Of a DNA stretch of 64,000 nucleotides, positions 26,581-41,180 are shown one piece after another. A program made the translations under genes and the position numbers. The DNA comes from Paraspadella gotoi (taxonomy: Eukaryota; Chaetognatha): contig CM119270.1 of NCBI GenBank assembly GCA_051294375.1, positions 19,943,160-20,007,159 on the forward strand, given 5' to 3'. Under the pieces are notes generated by a model. That model saw only the letters and a program-made list of their open reading frames with translations, ran no database searches and had not been told where the DNA came from. How positions within the stretch are numbered: the stretch's first letter is position 1; every line of letters starts with the position of its first letter.

Positions 26581-26902
26581 AAATAAATAAATACAGAAAA
26601 AATAGCTAAGCTAAAAAATCAAAGCAAGGTTTAAACAAGAGTTAAAATTTATTCGTGTTATTCGATTGTTATGTCATTCCATCTTTGTAAAACATTTTTC
26701 AAACAAAAACTTTCATAGCCTACATGTATGTATTTATAAGAAAAAAACATTTTAAAAAATTTCCGAAAAAAAAACAGCGTCTAAAAATTCTCGTCTCCGA
26801 AGAAAAGATCAAGAGAAGAAAAACCGAAAGGAATTCCCGCCATTTTTCTTTTCCTCTTTCTTTTTTCTTCTTTTTTCTTTCTCCCGAAAGAAATTGGAGT
26901 TC

Positions 26903-27041
26903 GATGTTCGGAATCCAAATGAATCCAGTGAGAGCGACTCCACCGCCTCGAGGCGCCTTGGCCCGATGGCGCAGAGCCGTGATTAATCCCTTCTTATCGA
27001 CTATGTCCAGGGATCCAGCCCGTTTATTATTGGTCAAGTAA
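26903..27041 (+). CDS. Possible small coding exon, unidentified
   Basis: A compact GC-balanced frame in otherwise low-complexity DNA starts at an ATG and encodes about 45 residues including PPPRGALARWRRAVINPF. It closes at a TAA that overlaps a potential donor (CAA|GTAATA). It could be the first exon of an unseen gene. The opposite strand is also open here, and no domain is recognised, so the call is weak. Confidence 0.15.
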
Positions 27042-27149
27042 TATTAGTGTATTAACACAGATATGAACAATATTTAAGGTAAAAATATAATGAACTTTTT
27101 TCCCCTTTATAATTCAGTTTTATTTCAGATATTTCTCCAAGCAAGTTCT

Positions 27150-27910
27150 CCCTCTATTTTATAATAACATCTGTTTTCTCCATTGCCTTCATCTCCCCAC
27201 TTTTTCTCTCTTGCCTTCTTCTCCCTCTCGCCTTCTTTCTCGTCATTGCTATTAAAATCGCCTTTGCTATCGCCCTAGCCATAAGAATCATCGCCTTCGA
27301 CTTCGTCATCGCCCTCACTCTCGTCTTATCTCTCGCCTTTGTCATCGCCTTTGCTATCGACCTCGACTACCCTTTGCCATTTCCCAAGCCATAGCCTATG
27401 ACCTAGGTATCTTTGTCATCATCTTTTACTTCGTCTTCACCCTCACTCTCATCTTATCTCTTGCCTTTTTCATCTTTTGCCTTTGCCCTCGCCATCTTTG
27501 TCATCACCTTCGATTTCGTCTTCACCCACACTCTCGTCTTATCTCTCGCCCTTGCCATTGCCATCGCTTCTGCTTTTGCCTCCATTATTGTCATCGCCAT
27601 CGCCATTGCCATTGCCCTTTCCTTTACGATCGCCATCGCCTTCTCCCTCTATCATCGCCATCGCCATTGCCATTGCCCTTTCCTTTACGATCGCCATCGT
27701 CAACGCCTTCTCCCTCCAGCATTGCCATTGCCATCTCCCTTTCCTTTGCAATCCCCATCGCCTTCTCCCTCGCAATCGCCATCTGCCTCACCATTGCCCT
27801 CTCCCTTGCCATGGTCTTCTCCTTGGCCCTCTCCCTTCTCTCCTTGACCATGCCCATGGTCTTCTCTTGGCCCTCTCCCTTCTCTCCTTGCCCATGCCCA
27901 ATGGGCATTG
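27150..27910. repeat. Degenerate minisatellite (GCCATY-rich)
   Basis: Repeats of GCCATCGCCATTGCC and longer units mix here. A unit of about 50 bp (ending CTCGTCTTATCTCTCGCC) appears at about 27295, 27425 and 27505. The array is open in several frames (poly Ala-Ile or Pro-Leu-Pro) because it lacks stops, not because it codes. The part from about 27490 onward recurs inverted at 42765-43266. Confidence 0.75.
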
Positions 27911-28043
27911 CCCATGACCTTCTTTCTTTAGAGTCCAAAGACGGAATTTTCCTCTCAACGCGACGACGCGACAAAATCCTAGATCCGAATTCGATTTTCA
28001 TGCTGACCTCGTTTCTTTCATCGCGAATCCAAAGACCAGATGT

Positions 28044-28286
28044 CACTTGGCCTCAATCTTAACCCGACATCACATGGCCTCTATCCTGACTAGTCGTCAT
28101 TTGGCCTCTATCCTGACTGTACTTCACTTGGTCTCAGTCTTGATAAGATGTCACTTAGCCTCAATCATGAACAGGCCCCTTTTGTCCTCAATACTTACCA
28201 GACGTTACTTGGCCTCAATCCCAACCAGATGTCAATTTGCCTCAATCCTGATCAGTCGTCACTTGGCCTTAATCCTGACCCGACAA
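28044..28286. repeat. Minisatellite, 27-bp unit, 9 copies
   Basis: Nine imperfect units of 27 bp with core CACTTGGCCTCAATCCTGA, in continuous frame (9-residue period). An inverted copy lies at about 42440-42700. Confidence 0.85.
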
Positions 28287-28802
28287 TCCAGACTGACCCA
28301 TTCGAGAATAAACAGGAGAAAAAACCAGAAGAATAAAAAAAAGAGAAAAACGAACCAAGTCTGTGTTTTCTTAGAAATCCTCTAATTTAATTTGACTTCG
28401 TGGTTTCGGCCTTTGAAAGTTTCTCCGTTGGGAAAGAGGGAAGGGCTAAAAATAGAAGCAAGAAGAGGAAATCGAAGGTTGTGGACTAAATCTAAAAATA
28501 ATGGATTTGTCGTTAAAGATTAACATTGAAACTGCTGAGTTAAGGACGCATCCATCGAAAATGTAAAAAAAAAAGTAATATGAAAATGAAAAGAGACCAC
28601 AAACTACATTGATGACCTAATATTTTCCGTAGTTTTAATTTCATAACTCTGTAACGGTCACCCTGTATCTCGCCCGTGCCTTGTGACTCGAAGTCCGAAA
28701 GTCAGAGGTGTGGCGCGATATCGAAAAAAAAGAAACTTGCTTCGAAGTGGGGAAAAAAAGGCGAGAAGCGATTAAAAAACCGAGAAGTCGATAACCCCCC
28801 CC
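28287..28802. other. Unique part of the duplicated block
   Basis: No gene is visible. This segment is repeated inverted at about 41925-42440 with many one-base differences. Confidence 0.6.
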
Positions 28803-28811
28803 CTGACCCCC
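28803..28811. repeat. Target-site duplication, left copy
   Basis: CTGACCCCC directly abuts the TAGGG left end. The identical 9-mer follows the right end at 33963-33971. Confidence 0.75.
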
Positions 28812-29719
28812 TAGGGTTGTTGCCAATTTCTCAAAGTTTCAAATATCTCAAAGAACATCTTAACACAATTTGTTGGAGGCTAAAAAAATAGCGTTCCACC
28901 AATCGCCACTCAAAATTGCTTCAAACACCCTTAGCGCCTACCGGCGCTGTGAGGATTTTTGGCACACTTTGCACATTCATTAATTCATTGTGTCTAAACT
29001 ATGAAAGATTTTAGTGTTTCCACTCTCATCAAACAGATGAAGAAATGTTGTGTTAAGTTTATATTCTTGTTTAATTTTAAGTCTCAACTACATCTCTGGC
29101 TTAAACAAACAGCACCAGCAATCTGCTGGAGATATGAGTAGCCAATTATGTTGGAAGACTATTAGCTTCTGAAAGGTTTGAACCACAAAGTGTTTACAAA
29201 ATTTTATTGACAATTAATAGCTCAAATAAAAAAATTAGCTTTTTCAAAAAAATATTGGTTTTGGGCACATCCTAGAGGATTTTTCTGTAACAGAATATTT
29301 AATCTAGTAAAATATATTCATAATGACTTATGTACAATATTTAATTATAGCATTTAATAAATGAAGTAGCTATGATATGAAATTTGGGTAAAATTTATCT
29401 GATTGACGCAACTACTTCAGAAGGTTAGCCTTTTTAGAAAAGATCCAATAAAATTATTTTTCCACATGCCTATTAATCTGAAAAAACTAAAATTATTTAT
29501 TCAAAAATATTTTATTAGTTGCCTAAACAACGAGTCAATTTTTTATTTCAGTACAATGTAAGTAAAATCTCGACAGACTTTCTGGAGGCTTCCTCATATG
29601 TTGGAGGATGTGGACGAAACGTTGGAATTAAAAAATCTGGCAATAAAGGCCTTTGACATTTATTAATGAATGCAATTTTGTTTTCAAAGATTAAAGCCTT
29701 AAATGAATTAACTTTTTTC

Positions 29720-30165
29720 ATCAGGGTTAATTTGTACTTCACATTTTTATGGATTATATTTTGCACAGACTGGCTTGAAGGGTGAATAATCTTTTATAAA
29801 ATCTGCGTCCTCTACCACTATTAATGCTACTTTAATCGATACAAACCAATGCTGCTGGACGCACTGAAATTTTTTATCAGGGTGTGCTCACATTTTAATG
29901 GGAATTATCTTTGGCACAGACTGCTTGAAAGGGTGAATTAATTTTTATAAAATCTGCGCCTCTACACTATTTATGTACTTTAATCGATTCAAACAATGCT
30001 GCTGAGACCCACTGACATTATTTTATCAGGATGCGCTTACATTTCAAAATGGATTATCTTTGCACAGACTGTTGTAAGGTAGTGAATAATCTTTATAAAA
30101 TCTGCCGCCATCTTCCACTATTTATGTACTTTAATCGATTCAAAACAATGCTGAATGAGATTTTT
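29720..30165 (+). repeat. Tandem repeat, about 150-bp unit, 3 copies
   Basis: Units begin ATCAGG at 29720, 29876 and 30025, and each holds GCACAGACTG, TATAAAATCTGC and TACTTTAATCGAT segments. The array sits at the inner end of the transposon's left inverted repeat. Confidence 0.85.
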
Positions 30166-30490
30166 TTGTTTGGGCGGCTGAATATAACCACAATGATTGA
30201 TAAGCACCAACAGTTTAAAAAACTTAATTTTATTTGTTGTTCTTGCATTTTAATTTTTGCCACAATGTCCCTGAATTCTTATCAAAAGTTTTTCTCGTTC
30301 AAGTAGCATACTTTTAAATTGTTAGTCAATTTTAATTTTTTTTATTTAAAAATCATCTTATTTTTTATTATATATTTCGCGCGCAGATTGATAGTAGTAG
30401 AATTAAATTAATGTTGGCGTTTTATGTTTAAATTTTAAAAAAATCTTATTCCTTAATATTAAATAAAAACTTTATTAACAATATCGGTTT

Positions 30491-30740
30491 ATTCAATGTG
30501 CTGCACCGCAGTGACTTTATTTCCACAAGTATTTCTGTGACATGACATACGGGACTTGACGCGACATGGCGCGACATGACATGACTACATACTGACATGA
30601 CAGTACTGCATTCAGAATTCTGTTCTTTTATTCTTTATAATGTTTAAGGATTCTGAAGACGGCGCTAGCGTCCCCCTTTAATTAATTTTTGGAAGGGGGC
30701 TCCATAAAATTTCACCTTTTGTCGGTCTGTCGCGTCGCCA
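30491..30740 (-). repeat. Dispersed repeat family 1, copy in the 5.15-kb element
   Basis: On the minus strand it matches the landmarks of 636-960: GACGCTAGCGCCG, AAAGAATAAAAG, repeated CATGTC, AAATAAAGTCACTGCGG. It lies inside the transposon, so it was either captured or inserted later. Confidence 0.65.
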
Positions 30741-31797
30741 CCCATTACCTTGTTGGTAAAGTCACATGAGAAAATGCTGCCTCTCTTTCTCTCTCCCGTC
30801 ATTCCCCTCAATCTTTAGTATTCGAGTTTGACCGGTCATTGGTCTGTCCAGTCAACACTTTCACAGTATTTAATAGTTAATTTTTGGAGAGAAACATGAG
30901 AACACTTTTCAGTCCTGTTTTAGACTCAATAAAAAAATGTTTGCCTGCTTTGGATCCCGTTTTTACAAGTTTTCAATGATATTACTAATAAAGTCTGATA
31001 AATTAAAAACGTTCGTATTTCTCGAATCCCATGTGAAACAGTCAGAAACGGGAGACGTTTAGATGCCGTCTCCGCTAGCGAGAGAATTAAGTCCCAATTG
31101 ACACAAACAATTCTCACATACTTTACATCATCTCAGACATTCGAATTATAAACAAATATGCAAAGAAGATTCCTTCCTCCGTCCGTCCCTCTGCTCCCCC
31201 CTTAGCTCTGAACCGCCCAATTAATGGACTTTCTCTCTCTCTCTCTCTCTCTCAGATTTATTTTTTAAAAGAGTTATCAGGATCGAATCACGTAACGTTA
31301 ATTCATCACAGTCAGGCAATTATAAATTTAAATTTAATTCATTCATTCAATTAATTTATTAATTTCAATTCATTTCATTTCAATTAATTCATTTCAAACT
31401 CATTTCATTCAAATCATTGATTTCATTTTATGATTCAGTTGCATTTTTTGCATCAACGCACTAGGGAAAATTGCACCGAAAACTAAATGGAAACTCTCTC
31501 ATTGGTCATTTTACTTCAAGTTTACTCATGTCAGGGTACTCATTTATGAAGTAACCTTTCCATAGGACCCTTCCGAAGATGAGTAGACGAATGAAAAAGT
31601 CTACATTTCTTGGTACCACTGTGTATTCAATAAGGGCCGAGATTGATGTAATTACGGTTTACTAGTTACTTTGACTGTAACTGTTGAGTATTACATTTTA
31701 ATTTGCCCCATTACTGCAATATCCAAACGAATTTAGATACTGTATTTTACGGGGCATTAATGGCCCTGAGGACAAAATTTCGGAGAAATATATTATT

Positions 31798-32450
31798 ACG
31801 GAGTGACAATAAGTATTCCCCGATCTAATACTTAAAGGGAGTAGGTCTTTTCATACAATTGAAACATTCTTATGAATATTTGATACCAACTTCATTGATA
31901 GGGAAGGCCAGGTTACTCTGGGAGTGAATTAAACGAAATTGTGAGAGAGTCTGATTGAAAGCTTGTAGGGACCTGCTATGTCCATTATCTTGTAAGAGTG
32001 ATGGAGGCCTTAAAAACAACCAAAGCCTGTCAAAGTCAGGGGCAGATAGCATTATTTATTAAAATGACATGATATTTTGTAATATATGGTTGTACCAATT
32101 TCATAAAATTCAAAACTCCTTGTATTTGATGCTAGTGCGGAGTACAATAAGTATTCCCGGATCTTAATACTTAACGGGAGTGGTTTCTTTATTACAATTG
32201 AACATTCTGAATAATTATAACCACTCATTGATAGGGAAGCCAGGATACTCTGGGAGTGAATAAAAACGAAACTGTGAGAGGAGTCTGATTGAAAGCTTTG
32301 TAGGGACCTGCATTGTCATTATCTTGTAGAGTGATGGAGCCTTAAACCACCAAGCCTGTCCAAAGTCAGGGGCAAGCATAGACTTATTTATTAATGAATG
32401 GATATTTTTATATTTGGTTTGTACCAATTTCATTAAAGGAAATCTTACTT
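31798..32450 (+). repeat. Tandem repeat, about 337-bp unit, 2 copies
   Basis: Units start at CGGAGTGACAATAAGTATTCC (about 31798) and GCGGAGTACAATAAGTATTCC (about 32137). Both contain GATAGGGAAG, CTCTGGGAGTGAAT and GTAGGGACCTGC in order. They differ by many small indels. Confidence 0.8.
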
Positions 32451-33962
32451 TTATACTAGTTAAACATAGTATATTATTGCCATATAAATAACATAGATCG
32501 ATGGTTTATGAGTCATGGGACTTAATTCCCGGTAATTGTACGGTATTTTAAGTTACTGCAGCATACTGCAGCTTCAATTTTTTTTAAGATATATAAAATT
32601 TTAAAGTACGAACTGATGATATTGCTTGTTATACAATTTTGCGCTTATGCTAGAAAAATTAGATTTTTTTGGCATAAAATCCAGTAAACAGTACTCTTTC
32701 AATACCACCAAAATTAAACCCACTAGTTGATCATTGCTAACTTTTCAGGAATGCCAAATAATTATATGTAGTGATTTTTAACCTATTGGGCGCGGAAAAG
32801 GTAAACATGACTCTGATGTTCGGTTGGTCATCCATAATAATGTTTTTCACATTAGCAAAACTAAATACAATCCAAAAGCATAGAAAAAAATGCTTAACGA
32901 TTCTTCTTCTGCTATAAAAAATAAAACAATTTTTGTTAAAACATTCGTGCATGCGGGAGGATCAATTAAGGGGGTAAGATTAAAGTCCGAAATCTGTACA
33001 TTTTTCACTCTTCAAGCAGTCTATACAAGGGTAGATCCACAAAGCATGTTGAGCGCCACCTGATCAAAAATGTTAATGGGTTTAGGGCTTTAGCTTTAAA
33101 ACAAAATTGCCTTTATGAATAAATGTAAATGCCTTTTGTTTGCAGATTTTTTTTTAACTCCAACGTTTCATCCACATCTTCCAACATATGGAGAAAGCCT
33201 CCAGAAAGTCTGTGGAGATCTTACTCACATGTACTCATAAAATATTAAACCTAGTGTGTTTAGGGCAACTAATAAATTCTTTTTTTGAATAAATAACTTT
33301 TAGTTTTTGTGTAGATTAAAGCATGTGGAAAAAAAAATTTTTTTGGATCGTTCAAAGAGGCTACCTTCTGAAGTAGTGCGTCAATCAAGATAAATTTACC
33401 CAATTCTTATCATATGCTACTTCATTTATCTAATTGCTATAATTAATATTATGATTTAAGGTATTATGAATATATTTACTAGTTTAATATTCTGTACAGA
33501 AAAAATTCCTCCAGGATGTAGCTACACAATATTTTTTTGAAAAACAGTTATTTTCATTTATTTGAACTATTAATGTCAATAAAATTTTGTAGAACACTTG
33601 TGTTGCCCACCCAGGTCAGAAGCTATAGTCTTCAACATAATGGCTATTCCCATACTCCAGCAGATTGCTGGTGCTGTTGTTTAAGGTCAGAGTGTAGTTG
33701 AGAACTTTGAAATTCAACTAAGAATCAATTAATACATTTCTTCAAACTGTTTGATGAGAGTGGACGCTAAAATTTCATATCTTATACGCAATTGAATATG
33801 ATGGTGCAAGGTGTGCCAAAAATCCTTCAAGCGCCGGTTAGCGCTAAGGGTGTTAAGCAATTTGAATGAGCGCATTGGTGGAAACCTATTTTTTTTAGGC
33901 CTCCACAAATTATGTTAGTTCTTTGAGATATTTAAAACTTGAGAAATTTAGTGCACACCCTA

Positions 33963-35313
33963 CTGACCCCCTTCAATCCCCACCGCCCCCCCCCTTTCGT
34001 CAGAATTGAAGGATGTGGGCGGTCCAACTCTTCGCTGATAAAATCCTTCCTACTCCGGATTTTTTTTTTATTTGAAAATGTGAGGAGAAAAGAAATTCTG
34101 AAGAGAGGGGAGGAAAAGGAAAGGAGGAAAGAAAATTAGGAAAAAAGGAAAGGGATGGATGATAAAAAAGAAAAGGAGGAAAGAAAATGAGGAAAGAAGG
34201 AAAAGAAGGAAAAAATGAACGTGGGGAATTATGAAAATAGAAAAGGGCTAAGGAAAAATAAATGAGACACGAAAAAACCCGAGGTTTTGCGTTACATTGA
34301 CTAATGGATTGTTCATTTGTTTTCAGCGCGCCTCTGTTCGGACCTCATTTGTATATTTTTTTCTTTATTTTTCAAATCAAATATTTAAATAATCAATCGT
34401 TATTTATTTTTAGGTAATAATTTATATATGCATTAAGCATAGTATAAGTCTAAAATAAATGTATAAAAACGTCTTTTGATCTGTCTTTCAATCTTCTCCG
34501 AAAAAGTAAATACTATTACATATTGTATACTTATTTATTTTACGAAAGGCATGCACTCACAGGCAAACAGACAGACCGACTCTACAGTTAACATTAAAAA
34601 AGAACAAAAATTTTTTATTAACTGAAAATACGAGAGAAAAGTAAAAAAAAAGATAGGAAACGAATGATTAATAGAGAAGAAAGTAAAGAGATGGAATAAA
34701 GTAACCGAAAATTTATGATGGATAATTGATGAAAAAAGAGAGGATTTTAGAATCTAAGAAAAGAAACGAAAAGAAAAGAAAAGAAATAAGAAGATCTTAG
34801 ACTCTAAAATTTAAGAAAAAAAACCAACGAAAAATGAGCAATAAAATAAAAAAAAGTGTTCGGTTAAAAAAAGATAAAAAAATGCAGATGAAAAAAAAGT
34901 GAACAAAACTTGATTTGGATGAAAAGATTTTCAAAGTTGAAATCCGCAAATTCCTTGACTCGTCTGACCTCTGACCTTTTCTCTCTCTTTGTCTGTTTGC
35001 TCGATTTGCTCACTTTCTCTCATCATCAAACTTACTTTGTTTCTTTCTTTCTNNNNNNNNNNNNNNNNNNNNNNNNNTTTCTTTGCTTTCTTTCTTTCTT
35101 CTCTCTTCTTTTCTTTCTTCTTCTTTCTTTCTTTCTTTCTTTCTTTCTTCTTCTTTCTTCTCCTTTCTTACCTTTCTACACGTCAATTCTCTTCCACTTA
35201 CCTCTTTTCTTTTCCTCAGTCGTAACGGCTCGTAGTTGCATCGAGCGTGAATTACGTTTGCGTGTAAATTGCCGGCGACCTGACCTTGTACGGTGCCCCG
35301 AGGGAGAGAAGAG

Positions 35314-35366
<53 letters not shown>

Positions 35367-35392
35367 AGAGAGCAGAGAGAAGAGAGAGAGAG

Positions 35393-35461
<69 letters not shown>

Positions 35462-35709
35462 GCCGCGCAACCTTCTCTTCTCTCGCGCGATTGAGTTTTG
35501 AAACGACGCGAAATCCCATTAGAAGTCGATAGAAAACAAGTGAGCAACGCTTCTATCCTCATTGTTTCTCGTCGTTGTGTTGTTGTCTTGTTTCTATCCT
35601 CATTGTTTCTCGTCGTCGTTGTTGTTGTTGTCTTGTTTCTATCCTCATTGTTTCTCGTCGTTGTTTGTTGTTGTCTTGTTTCTATCCTCATTGTTTCTCG
35701 TTGTTGTTG
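33963..35709. repeat. Continuation of duplicated block (left copy)
   Basis: Sequence flanking the transposon on the right: a purine-rich stretch at about 34075-34240, AT-rich sequence to 34900, a (TTTC)n tract with the 25-N gap at 35053-35077, and (GA)n runs at about 35315-35458. All of it recurs inverted in 38636-41900. No gene is seen. Confidence 0.85.
35053..35077. other. Assembly gap (25 N)
   Basis: Placeholder inside a (TTTC)n tract. Confidence 0.99.
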
Positions 35710-38563
<2,854 letters not shown>

Positions 38564-38635
38564 TTAGATCTCCTCCTTCCGTCGTTGTTGTTGTTGTCTT
38601 GTTTCTATCCTCATTGTTTCTCGTCGTTGTTGTTG
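38564..38635. repeat. Minisatellite fragment at the inversion point
   Basis: It contains one forward unit of the 40-bp minisatellite ending in GTTGTTGTTG, and abuts its own inverse without any spacer. Confidence 0.8.
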
Positions 38636-38886
38636 CAACAACAACGAGAAACAATGAGGATAGAAACAAGCACAACAACAACGACGAAACAATGAGGATA
38701 GAAACAAGACAACAACAACAACGACGACGAGAAACAATGAGGATAGAAACAAGACAACAACAACAACGAAACGAAGACGAAAACAATGAGGATAGAAGCG
38801 TTGCTCACTTGTTTTCTATCGACTTCTAATGGGATTTCGCGTCGTTCAAAAACTCAATCGCGCGAGAGAGAGAAGGTTGCGCGGCT

Positions 38887-38952
<66 letters not shown>

Positions 38953-38960
38953 TCTTTCTT

Positions 38961-39061
<101 letters not shown>

Positions 39062-39273
39062 GGGCACCGTACAAGGTCAGTGTGGCGCGGCAATTTACAC
39101 GCAAACGTAATTCACGCTCGATGCAACTACGGACCGTTACGACTGAGGAGAAAGAAAAGAGGGTAAGTGGAAGAGAATTGACGTGTAGAAAGTAAATAGA
39201 AAGAAAAAGGAAGAAAGAAAGAAAGAAAGAAAGAAAAAAGAGAATGAAAGAAAGAAAAAAAGAAAAGAAAGCA

Positions 39274-39317
<44 letters not shown>

Positions 39318-39738
39318 AGACAAAGAAAAAGTAAGTTTGATGATGAGAGAAAGTGAGCAAATCGAGCAAACAGACAAAGAGAGAGAAAAGGTCAGAGGTC
39401 AGACGAGTCAAGGAATTTGCGATTTCAACTTTGAAAATCTTTTCATCCAAATCAAGTTTTGTTCACTTTTTTTCATCTGGCATTTTTTTATCTTTTTTTA
39501 ACCCGAACACTTTTTTTATTTTATTTTGCTCATTTTTCGTTGGTTTTTTTTCTTAAATTTAAGAGTCTAAGATCTTCTTATTTCTTTTCTTTTCTTTTCG
39601 TTTCTTTTCTTAGATTCTAAAATCCTCTCTTTTTTCATCAATGTATCCATCATAAATTTTCGGTTACTTTATTCCATTCTTTCTTTACTTCTCTCTATTA
39701 ATCATTCGTTTCCTATCTTTTTTTTACTTTTTCTCTCC

Positions 39739-41180
39739 GTTACAAGCAACGATTTTATTTTAATGTACAGACAGAGTTGTCGGCTGTTCATTCAAGCGCC
39801 TTCATCGATGTGCTTAGGACATTATCACAGGTTTTCATGCTTTCCGAAATTACTTATGAATGGAGAGAAGAGATGAGAAGAGCAGAAGAGAGAAATAGAT
39901 GACGCAGAGAAGATGACCAACAAAGATATGAGACGGGACAGTGGTGAAATGTTGAGGACAGGTTAAGTTAGTATAGAGAGAGAGAGAGGAAATGTGAGGA
40001 AAGAAATTAAAATATTGTGAATGAGGAGAGAGAGACAGAAACGCAGAGTAACATTTCGGTAAGAAGAGTTACATTAGAAAAATAGTAACAACAATGATGA
40101 AATTTAATAAATAGACAGACGTTAAAAAACTAAAATATGTTAAGATAAGTTCAAAGATAAATATTAATAATTAAAGGATGGAAGTTTGAGATGAAAGTTG
40201 AAATAAAGATGTGAGCGGATAGGTAAGTGACAAGAGTAAGAGAAAAGATAGAAGAAAAGGAAAAAGCCTCAAAATGAGCTTGGCCCCCCCCGGGTCAACA
40301 AGTGGCGGGGATTGGCTGACGTTCGTCGCGGGTCATTGGTTGTCAGGTAGGCTGATGAGGCTATTGTGCGTGGAGAGTTGCGACATGGACGGTCCGGTAA
40401 GCACCCAGGGAAAGAGGCCAAGTGCCAACCTTCGGAATATCTCTTTCAGGGAGGCCTTTGATTAAAAACCGTTGCCGGATCGGCCCTCGTCGCGCCTGTT
40501 GGCGAGGCGGGGGTGTGTCGTGTTTTCGCCTTTTGCAACCCGGAAATTACAGCTCATGTTGAGCTTTTTCGTTTGTTCTTTATGTTTCTCTTAACTCTTT
40601 CATCTTACCTATCGGCGCTCAGACATCTTGTATTTTCAATTTCATGCTAACGATCGTTCGAGCTCCTTTAATTAAGTTAATTTATGCTGAATTAATTGTA
40701 TAATATTTTAGTTTGTTTAAAGTGCGTCTATTTATTAAATTTATGCATTGTGTACAGTTTTCTATGTAACTCTTGCTTACCAGAATGTTAACCTCTGCTC
40801 TGCTTGTCATCTCTCTCTCCCTTCATTCACAAATTTAATTTCTTTTCCCCTCACATTCTCGTCTCTCTGCGTCTCATACTAACTTAAACCTGATCCTCAC
40901 ATTTCAGCCACTCAGTCCTGTCTCATATCTTGTTGTGCCATTTCTTCTCTCTCTATTTCTCTCTCTCTCCTCTCTCTCTCTCTCTCTGTATCTCTCTCCA
41001 AGTTAATTGGGAAAACAATGAAACTGTGAGATTGTCAAAGCACTGATGGGAAGGCTTGAATGGGAAAGCCGAATACTCTGTCTGTACATTAAAATAAAAA
41101 TCTTGTTGCGTAACAAGACTTTGTCTTGCATTTCAACTTACCTAAAACAACAACGAACAGAAAGCTTTGAATCACAATAC
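39739..41180. mobile_element. 1.4-kb foldback-like element
   Basis: The left arm starts GTTACAAGCAACG at 39739. The right arm, read on the minus strand from 41114, starts GTTACGCAACAAG. Both then share ATTTTAATGTACAGACAG and stay alignable for about 550 bp, giving arms 39739-40281 and 40552-41114. The other block copy is uninterrupted here (ACGAGAGAAAAGTAAAA near 34630), and CTTTT(T)CT(T)CTC-type sequence is found on both sides, suggesting a target duplication of about 9 bp. The 66 bp at 41115-41180 are also absent from the other copy, so the element may extend there. No transposase is visible. Confidence 0.7.
40282..40551. other. GC-rich core of the foldback element
   Basis: A 270-bp GC- and CpG-rich segment between AT-rich arms. 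It has two ATTGG (inverted CCAAT) boxes near 40309 and 40335, and an ATG GAC GGT CCG followed by GTAAGC, a good donor-like site. A short frame (from 40274) runs through it without a recognisable product. It could be captured promoter/first-exon DNA. Confidence 0.4.

Larger units (their letters stand above)
28812..33962. mobile_element. 5.15-kb non-autonomous TIR (foldback-like) transposon
   Basis: The ends are inverted: TAGGGTTG at 28812, and reading inward from 33962 TAGGGTGTG. Both continue as imperfect inverted repeats for about 1 kb (28812 to about 29810, and about 32985 to 33962), with shared blocks such as CACCCTTAGCG and GGATTTTTGGCACAC. The 9-bp flank CTGACCCCC is present on both sides (28803-28811 and 33963-33971). 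The inverted block copy at about 41915-41935 carries this sequence once, uninterrupted, which is an empty site. Inside are three tandem units of about 150 bp, one copy of dispersed family 1 and two tandem units of about 337 bp. No transposase or long frame is visible. Long inverted repeats with internal tandem repeats recall foldback elements; 8-9 bp duplications and TAGGG ends would also suit hAT- or Mutator-type families. Confidence 0.8.

Noticed and set aside
26937-26990. tRNA-like GC-rich segment (GGCCCGATGGCGCAGAG)
   Set aside because: The A-box-like start is not followed by a GGTTCGA-type B box or a cloverleaf.
27413-28385. Several long open frames with Ala-Ile or Pro-Leu periodicity
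   Set aside because: They follow the minisatellite units and are open in many frames at once on both strands; the inverted copy at 42-43 kb breaks the frames with indels.
28812-33962. Autonomous transposase or viral genes inside the 5.15-kb element
   Set aside because: No frame above about 90 codons and no DDE, RT or capsid-like motif is visible.
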